The notes under the pieces were generated by a model, which had not been told where the DNA came from, did no database searches, and was given only the letters and a program-made list of their open reading frames with translations. 64,000 nt of DNA, from positions 186,001 to 250,000 of the forward strand of contig CAWDTW010000034.1 of assembly GCA_963805295.1 (NCBI GenBank), given 5' to 3'. The stretch comes from Roseiarcus sp963805295 (GTDB lineage Bacteria > Pseudomonadota > Alphaproteobacteria > Rhizobiales > Beijerinckiaceae). Position numbers and translations under genes: made by a program. Below, piece by piece: positions 53,596 to 63,495 of the stretch (positions are counted from its first letter, which is position 1; each line of letters starts with the position of its first letter).

Positions 53596-55678
53596 ATGCT
53601 CATGTTTCGCTGGCTCGAGTTTCGCTGGCGCGCGCCCGACCTCACGCGGCTGCTCATAGGCCAGCACATCGTCAACGGCGTCAGCGTCGGCGTCGGGGTG
53701 ATCGCGGTCGCCCTCGCCGCCTCCGCGATCTTCGGCTTCGAAGCGGGGCAGCCGGCGACGCTGGGGGCGATTTCGGCCAGCATCTCCGATATGCCGGCGC
53801 CCTGGCGCGAGAAAGGCGCGTGCGATGGGCTTCGGCTTCGCCCTCGCGCTGATTGCGACCGCCGCGATCCAGCTGGCCCTGCCGTGGCCGCCGGCCGCGC
53901 TCCTGACCATCGGGGCGATCGCCTTCGCCGGCGGCATGGTGACCGGGCTCGGCCGCTGGGCGATCGCGGTCGGCATGCAGGCGGTGATCCCGATGGTGTT
54001 CGTGCTCGGCTTTCCGCGCGAGACGTTCGTGGCCGCGACGCGCATCGAGGCGATGTTCGCCGCCGGCGGCTTCGCCTACATCGCCTTCGCGCTCCTCGCC
54101 ACTATCGTCACCGACGCGAGCGCCCGGCGGCTGGTCGTCAGCGAATCGATCCGCGAATTCTCGATCTATCTGCGCGCGGTGGCGGCGATGTTCGATCCTG
54201 AAACCGATCTGGAGGCGGCCTACGGCGCGGCGGTCCGCCAGCACACGGCGCTGTCCGAACAATTGCAATCGGCGCGCGCGCTGCTGCTCGACCGTGCCCG
54301 GCGCGGATCCGAAACCCGGCGCCTCGCCGCCACGATCGGCGTTCTGCTCGACGCATTCGATGCGCTCGTCGCCGCGCAATGCGACGTCGCGCTCATTCGC
54401 GCGACTCCGGCGGCGGCTTCGCTGCTCGACCACATCGGCGCGGCGATGCGCGTCGGCGCGCTTGATCTCGACCACCTCAGCCTCGAGATCCTGAGGACCG
54501 GCAAACCGACCCTGCCGCCCGACCACCAGCTCGCGATCGACGCCCTGAAGCGGGAGGCGGCGCGGCTCGGAGAGGATGGCGGCGCGGACAGGCGATCGGC
54601 GGACGCGCTCGGCGCCGCGGCGCGGCGGCTCGTTCTCGCCCTCGGCCATATCCGGCGGCTGGAGAAGGCCCTTTCCGACGACAGGACGGCGGAAGCGGCG
54701 ATCGGCGGCGTCGACCTCGCCGCCTTCATCCCGAAGCGCTCCTATTCGTTGGCGGCGCTCGGGCCCCATTTCACCTTCGCCTCGCCGGTTCTGCGTTACT
54801 CGGTCCGGCTGGCGCTGGCGATGATGGGGGGGGCGATCGTAGCGCAGTTCCTCGGCGACTCGGGTCACGGCAACTGGGTTCTGCTCACCATCGCGGTGGT
54901 GATGCGCGCCAACTACGGGCTCACCAGGCAGCGTCGCGACGACCGCGTCGTCGGCACGCTGATCGGCTGCGTCATCGCCGCAGGCGCGGTCGCCTGGTTG
55001 CCGGCGCGCGCGCTGGTCGCGGCGCAAGGCCTTTCGATCGCCTTCTTGCACAGCTTCGTCAGGCTTAATTATCGCCTCGCCTCGGTCGGGGCCTCGGTGA
55101 TGGCGCTGGTGTCGCTGCATCTCGTCCAGCCCTCGCTGCCCGCGCCGGTCCTCGCCCGGCTCGCCGACACGCTGATCGGCGCCGCGATCGCCCATCTCTT
55201 CAGTTATGTCTGGCCGCACTGGGAATTTGTCGAGGCGCCGGGCATCGCCACGCGCCTCTTGGGACGGCTCGCCACCTTCGCCGGCGTGACGCTCGAGGCG
55301 GGCGCGGCCGAGCAGGACTACCGGCTCGCGCGCAGGGCCGTCATCGAGGCCATCGCCGCGCTGTCCGACTCGGCCGGACGCATGAGCGTCGAGCCGGTGG
55401 CGGCGCGCAAGGGCCTCGAGGAGATGGCCGCCCTGCTGATCGCCGCGCTCGGCCTCACCGCTCAGCTCTCCGCGGCGCGGCTCGACGCGCGGAGCGGCGG
55501 GCCGGCGCCGGACGAGGCGACGCGGGACTGGCTTCAGGCGCGCCTTAAGCCGAAAGCGGGCGACGCCAATGCGCAAGCTCCGGCGCCGCCGGGCCCGCTC
55601 GCCGCCGCCGCGCTCGCCGTCGTCGAGGCCGCGCAGCGCTACCAGCGCGCGGCCGAGATCGAGGCGGAGGGGCGGTAA
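53596..55678 (+). CDS. FUSC-family inner-membrane protein, one-base frameshift
   Basis: About 693 residues after correction. Aromatic-acid-exporter-like (FUSC/YccS) protein with two groups of about six membrane helices separated by a cytosolic domain. ATG 53596 reads LLIGQHIVNGVSVGVGVIAV as far as WREKG. After an insertion near 53819 the frame continues MGFGFALALIATAAIQLALP. The second bundle includes RYSVRLALAMMGGAIVAQFL and NWVLLTIAVVMRANYGLT, the FUSC signature. Length is 3n+1. It starts 6 bp after fdsD and may share its transcript. Substrate unknown. Confidence 0.85.
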
Positions 55679-55887
55679 AGGCGGCTAAGCCACCTTCTCC
55701 ACCACCTTTTCCATCTCCGCGATCGAGCAGGCCCGCAATCCGCTTGCGAACGATCTCCGCGCCGCATAAAAAAGCCAAGCTCGCATGGCACTGAGAGCGG
55801 GTCACGGGCGCCGCGCGCATAACCGAACCCACGCGACGCGAAAACGTTCGGGCGAGAGGCTGGGATTTCAGGCGGAGGGAGACCCCT
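55679..55887. other. Intergenic gap
   Basis: 209 bases with no gene recognised. GGAGGGAG lies about ten bases before the ATG at 55888. Confidence 0.4.
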
Positions 55888-56328
55888 ATGGCAAACGTCG
55901 AGTTCCATTATCCGCTCGGGCGCACCGCCCGATATCTGGACGCTTCGCCGATGATTTCGGCGCTTCGCTTCCAGCCCGACGATTTCGAATACGAGCACGG
56001 CTGGCTACTTCATGTGCCGACCCGTCACCGCTTCCAGTTCGACCGTCTGGGGCGCGTGACGATCGACGCGATGTGCGGTTGCGCGGCGATGTCGATCAGG
56101 CCTGAACAGACCGACGAACTGGCCTCCATGTTCAAGACCTGGCGTCGGGAATACTGGCTGCCGCTGGAGACGAACCGCGAGTTCGCCTCGCATTTCGGCA
56201 AGCCCAACGCCTGGGTGCGGCTTTTCCGCGACATGCGCATGGCTTTCCGGCGCTTCCTGCGCCGCGAAGAGCCTGCAAGCATTCCGGTCGACGATCTGGC
56301 GGCGGCGCGCGCGACGCCGGCGGAATAG
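55888..56328 (+). CDS. Conserved-looking hypothetical protein
   Basis: 146 residues from ATG 55888 with a good Shine-Dalgarno (GGAGGGAG). I do not recognise a named domain. The protein is soluble, rich in aromatic and Arg residues: FHYPLGRTARYLDASPMIS, FEYEHGWLLHVPTRHRFQF, CGCAAMSIRPEQTDEL. It has no signal peptide and no membrane helix. Two Cys in CGC could bind metal, but a single motif is weak evidence. It stands alone between the FUSC gene and the convergent rhaI. The gene is credible from its start signal and amino-acid composition; function unknown. Confidence 0.65.
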   Translation: MANVEFHYPLGRTARYLDASPMISALRFQPDDFEYEHGWLLHVPTRHRFQFDRLGRVTIDAMCGCAAMSIRPEQTDELASMFKTWRREYWLPLETNREFASHFGKPNAWVRLFRDMRMAFRRFLRREEPASIPVDDLAAARATPAE

Positions 56329-56482
56329 GCTAGGGTCTTACTTAGCTTTCGGCCACACCGCCTTTTGCGAAGGCGGCGGCAGGCTCCTTGTGAGCGGCCG
56401 ATCGGGCTTTACGGGCGCCGCGGCGCTGAGCGCGGCGACCGAAGCGGGAAGCCGACGGAGCGCCCGCGTGCGGCGTCGTCTC

Positions 56483-57775
56483 CTAGACGATGCCCGACGA
56501 CGACCCCGCGACCGCCGGGCGCTCCTTCGCCTTGCGCGCGCGGTAGTTCGAGGCGCGATAGACGGCGATCGGATCGATCGCGCCGCCGCCGCGTCGCCGC
56601 GCCTCGACCAGAATCGGCGACACGTCGGTCACGAAGGCCGCCTTGAATGCGCGGTGCGCGAGCATGACGTCGTTGGCCTCCTGCGCGGCTTCGAGCGCCG
56701 GGCGGTCGAGGATGAGCGCCTGCGCGTAGGCCCGTTGCACCTCTATCGCCGAAGCCATCAGGCTCTCGATCGGGTCGGTGACGTTGTGTGACTGGTCGAG
56801 CATATAGGCGGGATCGAAGCCCGGCGCGCCGCGCGCGCTCGCGTCGACGAGTTCGTTGAACACGCGGAAGAGGCGGAAGGGGTCGATCGAGCCCGTATCC
56901 AGATCGTCGTCGCCGTATTTGGAATCGTTGAAGTGGAAGCCGGCGAGTTTTCCCGCCCGGATCAGCCGCGCGACGATCTGCTCGATGTTGACGTTGGGAG
57001 CATGGTGGCCGAGGTCGACGAGGCAGAACGCCTTCGGCCCCAGCGCCTGAGCCGCCATCAGGCTCGAGCCCCAGTCCGAGATCACCGTCGAATAGAGGGC
57101 CGGCTCGCAGAGCTTGTGCTCGAGGAACGCCCGCCAGTCGCCCGGCAGACGCGCGACGATGGCGCTGAGCGACTCCAGATACCAGTCGAACACGCGGTTG
57201 AGATTCGACTGGCCGGGGAAATTGGAGCCGTCGCCGATCCACACCGTCAGCGCCTTCGAGCCGAGCTTCTCGCCGATTTCGATGCACTCGATGTTGTGCG
57301 CCACCGCCTGATCGCGCACCCCCTTCTCACTGTGGGTCAGCGAGCCGAACTTGTAGGACAGCTTCTGGCCGGGCTGGTCCTGGAAGGTATTGGAGTTCAT
57401 GGCGTCGAAGCCGACGCCGAGCGCCCGCGCGCGCTCGGCGAGCTCGCCAGTGTCGCTGACCTTGTCCCATGGGAAATGCGGCGAGCAGGTCGGGGTCGCG
57501 CGGGTGAGCTGGTGGATCGTCGCGCAGTCCTCGAGCTTGTCGAAAATGCCGCGCGGCTCGCCGGGGCCCGGAAAGCGGGCGAAGCGCGTGCCGCCCGTGC
57601 CCACGCCCCAGGTCGGCACGGCGACGGCGAAGGCGGCGACCTTGGTCGTCACGCCGTCGATGTCGACGCCGCGCCGCTCGAGCTGACGGGCGAGCGCCGC
57701 ATAGTCCTCGTCCTGCGCCGCAGCGAGCTTGCCGTTCTCCTCGTCGATCAGCGCCTCGGAAATGCGATAGGACAT
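56483..57775 (-). CDS. rhaI: L-rhamnose isomerase (RhaI type)
   Basis: 430-residue TIM-barrel isomerase converting L-rhamnose to L-rhamnulose, of the Pseudomonas stutzeri/rhizobial RhaI type rather than E. coli RhaA. Metal-site segments include WIGDGSNFPGQSN, EHKLCEPALYSTV, VDLGHHAPNVNIEQ and FHFNDSKYGDDDLDTGS. The metal-binding Glu, Asp and His residues of the family lie in these blocks. It lies 98 bp downstream of rhaD on the same strand, divergent from the rhaR-T-P-Q transport genes. Confidence 0.94.
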   Translation of the reverse strand: MSYRISEALIDEENGKLAAAQDEDYAALARQLERRGVDIDGVTTKVAAFAVAVPTWGVGTGGTRFARFPGPGEPRGIFDKLEDCATIHQLTRATPTCSPHFPWDKVSDTGELAERARALGVGFDAMNSNTFQDQPGQKLSYKFGSLTHSEKGVRDQAVAHNIECIEIGEKLGSKALTVWIGDGSNFPGQSNLNRVFDWYLESLSAIVARLPGDWRAFLEHKLCEPALYSTVISDWGSSLMAAQALGPKAFCLVDLGHHAPNVNIEQIVARLIRAGKLAGFHFNDSKYGDDDLDTGSIDPFRLFRVFNELVDASARGAPGFDPAYMLDQSHNVTDPIESLMASAIEVQRAYAQALILDRPALEAAQEANDVMLAHRAFKAAFVTDVSPILVEARRRGGGAIDPIAVYRASNYRARKAKERPAVAGSSSGIV

Positions 57776-57873
57776 CGCTTCCTCCCCTTAACTCTCATTG
57801 GCTTCGATCGTCATTGCAAGGAGCATAAGCGAAGAAGCAATGGCGACTTTGGCGCCGTTCATCGGAAAGGATT

Positions 57874-59979
57874 CTAGCGTGTGAAGCTCACCGCGTTGCC
57901 CGCATCCACGTTGAGGATGTTGCCGGTGCTCTTGGCCGAAAGATCCGAGGCGAAGTAGTAGACCGCTTCGGCGATGTCCTCGGGATAGACCGAGAGTTTC
58001 AAGAGCGAGCGTTGGCGGTAGACTTCTTCGAGCTCCAACTCGGCGACCTTGTTCGAGGCGGCGCGCTGCGCGCGCCATTCCCCCTGCCAGATCTTCGAGC
58101 CGCGCAGCACCGCGTCGGGATTGACCGTATTGGCGCGGATGCCGAAGGGCGCGCCTTCGAGCGCGATGCAGCGCGCGAGATGCGCCTCCGCCGCTTTCGC
58201 TGCGCAATAGGCGGAGGCGCCGGGCGAGGCGGCGAGCGCGTTCTTCGAGGCAATGAACACGATGCTGCCCCCGAGCCCCTGATCCTTCATGATGCGGTAG
58301 CCTTCGCGCGCCGACAGGAAATAGCCGGTCGCGAGAATTGCGATGTTGCGGTCCCAGAGCTCGAGCGAGGTGTCCTCGAACGGCGCGGCCGAGGCGATGC
58401 CGGCGTTGGCGACGACGATGTCGATCCCGCCGTAGGCGAGGACCGCCTCGCGGAAGGCGGCCTCGACCGAATTCTCGTCGGTCACGTCGGCCCGCGCGTC
58501 GATGACCGCGTCCCTGCCGAACCGGGCGCCGAATTCGGCAACCGTCGCTTCGAGGCTCGCCTTGTCGACGTCGGCGAGCACGACGCATGCGCCTTCGCCC
58601 ATGAGGCGCGCGGCGATCGCCCGCCCAATTCCGCCCGCTCCGCCGGTGACGAGCGCGACGCGGCCGACGAGCGCTTTCGGCTTCGGCATCCGTCGGAGCT
58701 TGGCCTCTTCCAGGAGCCAGTATTCGATGTCGAACGCCTCCTGCTCGTCGAGGCCGACATAGCGGCTGACGCTGGAGGCGCCGCGCATGACGTTGATCGC
58801 GTTGACATAGAATTCCGCCGCGATCCGCGCGGTCGCCTTGTCTCTGGCGAAGGAGAGCATGCCGACGCCGGGGACGAGGTAAATGACGGCGTTGGGATCG
58901 CGCATCGCCGGCGAGTTCGGCCGCTTGCAGCGCTGGTAATAGGCCGCATAGTCGGCGCGATAGGCCGCAAGGCTGTCGTCGAGCGAGGCGACGACCGCGT
59001 CGAGATTGTTCGTCGCCGGATCGAACGGCAGCACCAGCGGCCGGATCTTCGTGCGCAGGAAATGATCGGGGCAGGACGTGCCGAGCGCCGCAAGCGGTTT
59101 GAGCTCGCGCGCGTCGACGAATTCGAGCACTCCCGGCGCGTCGGCGAAATGGCCGATCTTGCGCTCGCCGGCCGAGATGCGCTTGCGGATCGCCGGCATG
59201 AGCCTTGCGGCGACGCCGCGCCGCTCTTCGGCCGAAAGGGCCTTCACGCTCTCGCCGCCGAAGGCCTCTCCGCGCGCGTTTGCTCCGAGCCAGGCGGAGG
59301 CCTTGTTGATCATGGCGAGCGTCGTCTCGTGGCAGGCCTTCGAGGTCGGGCCCCAGGTGAAGAGCCCGTGGCCGCCGAGCACGGCGCCCTTGAGGTCCGG
59401 GCGTGCCTCGGCCATCGCGCCGAGCTCGAGGCCGAGGTCGAAGCCCGGCCGCTGCCAGGGCAGGAAGCCGAGTTCGCCGCCAAACACTTCTTTCGTCAGC
59501 TCCTCGGCGTTTTCGCTCGCCGCGATCGCGATCACCGCGTCGGCGTGGACATGGTCGACATGGGCGTGCGGCACGAAGCCGTGCAGCGGCGTGTCGATCG
59601 AGGTCGCGCGCGGATTGAGATTGAAGGTGCAGTGGTTGAAGAGCGCCACCATCTCGTCCTCGTTCGCGAGGCCACGATAGACCGACTTCAGGCCCAGGAG
59701 CTTGTCGAGATAGAGGGTCGAGAAGCCGTCGAGCTTCATCGAGCCGAGGTCGCCGCCCGAGCCCTTGACCCACAGCACCTTGACCGGCGCGCCGGTCAGC
59801 GGATCGGCGCCCATGAGCTTGGCCGAGGTGTTGCCGCCGCCGAAATTGGTGATGCGCAGATCGCTGCCGACGAGGTTCGAGCGATAGAGCAGCAGTCCCG
59901 GTTCGTCGAGCTTGGCGGCGACGGCGTCGTCCCACAGATCGGGCAATGGCGCGTCGGGGCGCGAAAGCTGGCCGCTCAT
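57874..59979 (-). CDS. rhaD: Bifunctional rhamnulose-1-phosphate aldolase / short-chain alcohol dehydrogenase
   Basis: 701-residue two-domain enzyme. The N-terminal class II aldolase (about 1-430) has the zinc cluster HAHVDHVH (H138-H145) and VLGGHGLFTWG. It cleaves rhamnulose 1-phosphate to DHAP and L-lactaldehyde. The C-terminal SDR (about 435-701) has the NAD motif LVTGGAGGIGRAIAARL near residue 443 and catalytic YCAAKAAE, oxidising or reducing lactaldehyde. This fusion is standard in rhizobia and Bacillus. First gene of the minus-strand rhaD-rhaI unit, 185 bp from divergent rhaR. Confidence 0.95.
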   Translation of the reverse strand: MSGQLSRPDAPLPDLWDDAVAAKLDEPGLLLYRSNLVGSDLRITNFGGGNTSAKLMGADPLTGAPVKVLWVKGSGGDLGSMKLDGFSTLYLDKLLGLKSVYRGLANEDEMVALFNHCTFNLNPRATSIDTPLHGFVPHAHVDHVHADAVIAIAASENAEELTKEVFGGELGFLPWQRPGFDLGLELGAMAEARPDLKGAVLGGHGLFTWGPTSKACHETTLAMINKASAWLGANARGEAFGGESVKALSAEERRGVAARLMPAIRKRISAGERKIGHFADAPGVLEFVDARELKPLAALGTSCPDHFLRTKIRPLVLPFDPATNNLDAVVASLDDSLAAYRADYAAYYQRCKRPNSPAMRDPNAVIYLVPGVGMLSFARDKATARIAAEFYVNAINVMRGASSVSRYVGLDEQEAFDIEYWLLEEAKLRRMPKPKALVGRVALVTGGAGGIGRAIAARLMGEGACVVLADVDKASLEATVAEFGARFGRDAVIDARADVTDENSVEAAFREAVLAYGGIDIVVANAGIASAAPFEDTSLELWDRNIAILATGYFLSAREGYRIMKDQGLGGSIVFIASKNALAASPGASAYCAAKAAEAHLARCIALEGAPFGIRANTVNPDAVLRGSKIWQGEWRAQRAASNKVAELELEEVYRQRSLLKLSVYPEDIAEAVYYFASDLSAKSTGNILNVDAGNAVSFTR

Positions 59980-60012
59980 GGGTCGTTCCTATCGATTGTC
60001 GAGCGATTTTGA

Positions 60013-60035
60013 GCGATCATTATGCAAATGATCGC
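60013..60035. promoter_or_regulatory. Palindromic operator candidate in the rhaD-rhaR divergent region
   Basis: Perfect 9-5-9 inverted repeat GCGATCATT-ATGCA-AATGATCGC between rhaD and rhaR, 34 bases upstream of the rhaD start. Probable RhaR binding site or overlapping promoter. Confidence 0.65.
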
Positions 60036-60080
60036 AACCCGTCAATAGCATTGCGCGATTGTGCGCCACAATGAGCGAAT

Positions 60081-60098
60081 GTGATTGAACGTGATTGA
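60081..60098. promoter_or_regulatory. Tandem GTGATTGA repeat upstream of rhaR
   Basis: GTGATTGA occurs at 60081-60088 and 60091-60098, a 10-base helical-turn spacing. Such direct repeats are typical half-sites for DeoR-family regulators. It lies about 70 bases before the rhaR start. Confidence 0.5.
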
Positions 60099-60164
60099 CA
60101 GCGCGCAGCGCCGATGGCACTGTAGGCCGCAATCAGAGGCTAGTCGAGGAAACGGCGAGGGGCC

Positions 60165-60977
60165 ATGCGCGAGCGTCAGCGCGCCGAAATCGTCCGAAAT
60201 CTGCTCGCCGAGCGAGGCTTCCTCTCGATCGCCGACATCATGGCCGCAACCGGCGTCTCCGCCGCCTCGGCGCGGCGCGACGCGGGACGGCTGGCCGAGG
60301 CCGGCCTGGCGGATCGCGTGCACGGCGGCGTCCAGACAGTCGGCGACGCATTTTCCAAGGCGATCGCTCCGACGCGGCTCGCCACCCGCTCCTTCGAGGC
60401 GAGCCGCACGATCAACATCGAGGCCAAGCGCGCCATCGCCCGCAAGGCGGTCGAGATGTGCGCCCCCGGCGACGTGATCATCGTCAACGGCGGCACGACG
60501 ACCTTTCAGATGTCGGAGTTCCTGCGCGACGCGCGGCTGAAGATCCTGACCAATTCCTATCCGCTGGCCGAGTTCCTCATCCACGAGACCCAGAACCGCG
60601 TCGCGCTGCCCGGGGGCGAGGTCTACCGCGAGCAGAAGCTGATCGTCGCGCCGTTCGACGACGACGCTATCCAGCACTATTCGGCGCGGCTCATGTTCAT
60701 GAGCGCGATCTCGATCGGGCCGCTCGGCGTGATCGAGGGCGACCCGCTCATCGCCCGCGCCGAGACCAAGCTCCTCAAGCGCGCCGACAGGCTCGTCGTG
60801 CTGGCCGACGCCTCCAAATTCGTCGCGCGCGGCAGCCTGGTCGTCTGTCCTCTCGCGCGCATTCACGCGCTGATCACCGATTCCGCCGCGCCGCCGGACG
60901 CCCTCGCCATGCTCCGCGAAGCGGACGTGCCGACGATCGTCGTCGACCCCGGGACGCATTCGACGGAGGCGGCATGA
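60165..60977 (+). CDS. rhaR: DeoR-family transcriptional regulator of rhamnose genes
   Basis: 270 residues from ATG 60165, with GCGAGGGG upstream. N-terminal winged helix RQRAEIVRNLLAERGFLSI and GVSAASARRDAGRLAEAG; C-terminal DeoR sensor with VIIVNGGTTTFQMSEFL (sugar-phosphate pocket). In rhizobia a DeoR-type RhaR represses rha genes in the absence of rhamnose. It begins the plus-strand operon and its stop overlaps the rhaT start (ATGA). Confidence 0.9.
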   Translation: MRERQRAEIVRNLLAERGFLSIADIMAATGVSAASARRDAGRLAEAGLADRVHGGVQTVGDAFSKAIAPTRLATRSFEASRTINIEAKRAIARKAVEMCAPGDVIIVNGGTTTFQMSEFLRDARLKILTNSYPLAEFLIHETQNRVALPGGEVYREQKLIVAPFDDDAIQHYSARLMFMSAISIGPLGVIEGDPLIARAETKLLKRADRLVVLADASKFVARGSLVVCPLARIHALITDSAAPPDALAMLREADVPTIVVDPGTHSTEAA

Positions 60978-62503
60978 ACGGCGCGTCCACGACCTCCCCG
61001 CTCCTCGAGGTGCGCGACATCGAGAAGGCGTTCCCAGGCGTGCGGGCGCTTTCGGGCGTCTCGTTCGAGGTCAGGGCGGGCGAAGTGCACGCGCTCCTCG
61101 GCGAGAACGGCGCCGGAAAGTCGACGCTGATCAAGATCGTCTCCGGCGTCTATCAGCCCGACGGCGGCGCGATCCTGATCGACGGCCGCGATACGCGCCT
61201 CTCCACGCCCGAGGAGGCCAAGCGCGCCGGCGTGGCGACGATCTATCAGGAGCTCCTCCTTTTTCCCGAGCTCACCGTCGCCGAAAACATCTTCCTCGGC
61301 CACGCGCCCCGGGCGGCAGGAGGCCGGATCGACTGGCGCGCGATGCGGGCCAAGGCCGAGGCGCTCCTCGCCTCGCTCGAGATCGACGACCTCGCCGCCG
61401 ACCAGATCGTCGGCGCTCTGTCGGTCGGCAACCGCCAAAGGGTCGAAATCCTGCGCGCGCTGTCGCACGACGCGCGCATCCTCATCATGGACGAGCCGAC
61501 CGCGGCGCTGACCGAGAGCGACGTCGCGCGGCTCTTCGACATCGTGCGCCGTCTCAAGGCGCGCGACGTCGGCGTCGTCTACATCAGCCACCGGCTCGAC
61601 GAGATCTTCGAGATCGCCGACCGCGTCACCGTGCTGCGCGACGGCGCCTATGTCGGCGCGCGGCAGGTCGCCGACACGAGTTCCGCCGAACTCGTGCAGA
61701 TGATGGTCGGCCGCCGCATCGACAACCTCTTCCCCAAGACCGCGGTCCCGATCGGCGCGCCGGTGCTGGAGGCGCGCGAGGTCGTGCGCCGGCCGATGAC
61801 GAAGGGCGTCAGCCTCACCGTGCGCGCGGGCGAGATCGTCGGCCTCGCCGGCCTCGTCGGCTCCGGGCGCAGCGAATTCGCCCAGACGGTGTTCGGCATC
61901 ACGCCGGCCGAGTCGGGCGAGATCCGCCTGATGGGCGAAACCGTAAAGATCAATTCGCCGGAAAGCGCGCGCGCCAAGGGCGTCGCCTATGTGCCCGAGG
62001 ATCGCGGGGTGCAGGGCCTGGTGCGCGCGATGAGCGTCCTGCACAATTTCTCGCTCGCCGCACTCGGCTCTCTCTCGCGCGGGAGCTTCATCGACCGCGG
62101 CGCCGAGCGGCGCATGGCGGAGGAGGGCGTTCAGCGCTTCAGCGTCAAGACGAGTTCGGTCGACGAGATCGCGGGGCGCCTCTCCGGCGGCAACCAGCAG
62201 AAGATCGTGCTCGGCAAATGGCTCGCCAACAATCCGAAGCTGCTCATTCTCGATGAGCCGACGCGCGGCATCGACATCGGCGCCAAGGCCGAGATCCACC
62301 GCCTCATGAACGAACTCGCCGGGACCGGGGTCGCCATCCTGATGATCTCGAGCGAACTCCCCGAGGTGCTCGGCATGAGCGACCGGGTGCTGGTCATGCG
62401 CGAGGGGCGGCTGGTGGCCGAGTTCGACCGTGCTCACGCGACCTCCGAGGCGGTTGGCGCGGCGATGATGGGCGGAGAGCCGAACGTGGAGAAGGCGGCG
62501 TGA
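60974..62503 (+). CDS. rhaT: Rhamnose ABC transporter ATP-binding protein (two ABC domains)
   Basis: 509-residue tandem ATPase of the CUT2 sugar transporter class. The first domain has Walker A GENGAGKST, signature LSVGNRQ and Walker B ILIMDEPTAAL. The second has the degenerate P-loop GLVGSGRSEF, signature LSGGNQQK and LLILDEPTRGI. The degenerate second P-loop is normal for this class. It is energised with RhaP/RhaQ. In the Rhizobium leguminosarum locus rhaS (binding protein) lies between rhaR and rhaT; here rhaT follows rhaR directly. Confidence 0.93.
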   Translation: MNGASTTSPLLEVRDIEKAFPGVRALSGVSFEVRAGEVHALLGENGAGKSTLIKIVSGVYQPDGGAILIDGRDTRLSTPEEAKRAGVATIYQELLLFPELTVAENIFLGHAPRAAGGRIDWRAMRAKAEALLASLEIDDLAADQIVGALSVGNRQRVEILRALSHDARILIMDEPTAALTESDVARLFDIVRRLKARDVGVVYISHRLDEIFEIADRVTVLRDGAYVGARQVADTSSAELVQMMVGRRIDNLFPKTAVPIGAPVLEAREVVRRPMTKGVSLTVRAGEIVGLAGLVGSGRSEFAQTVFGITPAESGEIRLMGETVKINSPESARAKGVAYVPEDRGVQGLVRAMSVLHNFSLAALGSLSRGSFIDRGAERRMAEEGVQRFSVKTSSVDEIAGRLSGGNQQKIVLGKWLANNPKLLILDEPTRGIDIGAKAEIHRLMNELAGTGVAILMISSELPEVLGMSDRVLVMREGRLVAEFDRAHATSEAVGAAMMGGEPNVEKAA

Positions 62504-63495
62504 GCGCGACGGCGATTGCTGGCGCGGCGAGCGCGCGCGGCGGGAGTTTGAGGCGCTTCGCCTCGCAGGAGGCGCTGCTCGCCGTGGCGGTGATCGGCCT
62601 CGCCGTCGTCGTCGGCTTCATCAATCCGCGCTTTCTGGCCACCCGCAACCTCGCCGACCTCCTGCTCGGCAACGCCTATATCGCGGTCGCCGCGGTCGGC
62701 ATGTCGATGGTGATCATTTCCGGCAACATCGACATTTCGGTGGGCGCGCTGATCGGCGTGTTGGCGACCATCAGCGGTTCGCTCGCGGTGGCCGGCGCGC
62801 CGATCGTCGTGGCGTGGCTTGCGCCCCTCGTCCTCGGCGTCGCGGTCATGGCGGCGCAGGGCGCCGTCGTCGCCTATCTGCGCATCCCCGCCATCGTCGT
62901 CACGCTCGGCATGATGTCGATCCTGAAGGGCGGCCTCATCAGCGTCACCGGCGGCGAGTGGATCACCGACCTGCCGCATGGCTTTCACCTCGCCGACCTC
63001 AGCGTGCTCGGCGTTCCGATGCCGGTGGTGATCATGGTGCTGGCGACCGTGCTCGCGGCGCTGTGGATGCATTACAGCCCCAGGGGCCGGGCGATCTACG
63101 CGACCGGCGGCAACGCCGAGGCCGCGCGCCTCTGCGGCGTCAATCCGCAGCGCACCGTGGTGATGGTCTTTGCGCTGCACGGGCTTTTCGCCGGGATCGC
63201 CGCGCTCGTCTATGCGACCCAGCTTCGCGTCATCCAGTCGACCACGCCGGCCGGCCTGGAGCTCACCGTCATCACCGCCTCGGTGGTCGGCGGGGTCAGC
63301 ATTCTCGGCGGCGTCGGCACGGCAGTCGGCTCGACGCTGGCGGCGATCCTCATCGCCGAGATCACCAGCGCGCTCGTATTCATCAACGTCTCGCCTTACT
63401 GGACCGACGCCGTGCGCGGCGGCCTGATCCTCGCCACCGTGATCGCCGACATCCTGCGCCGCCAGCGGCGCGCCGCGCGGGGATGGAAGAAATGA
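62500..63495 (+). CDS. rhaP: Rhamnose ABC transporter permease
   Basis: 331 residues from GTG 62500, overlapping the rhaT stop. A polytopic CUT2/RbsC-type permease (about 9-10 helices). Family features are NLADLLLGNAYIAVAAVGMS, IISGNIDISVGALIG and IYATGGNAEAARLCGVN. Partner of RhaQ, whose start overlaps its stop by ATGA. Confidence 0.92.
   Translation: MSATAIAGAASARGGSLRRFASQEALLAVAVIGLAVVVGFINPRFLATRNLADLLLGNAYIAVAAVGMSMVIISGNIDISVGALIGVLATISGSLAVAGAPIVVAWLAPLVLGVAVMAAQGAVVAYLRIPAIVVTLGMMSILKGGLISVTGGEWITDLPHGFHLADLSVLGVPMPVVIMVLATVLAALWMHYSPRGRAIYATGGNAEAARLCGVNPQRTVVMVFALHGLFAGIAALVYATQLRVIQSTTPAGLELTVITASVVGGVSILGGVGTAVGSTLAAILIAEITSALVFINVSPYWTDAVRGGLILATVIADILRRQRRAARGWKK

Noticed and set aside
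53681..55576. 631-codon minus-strand open frame
   Set aside because: Antisense of the FUSC gene, low-complexity Arg/Glu/Asp-rich shadow.
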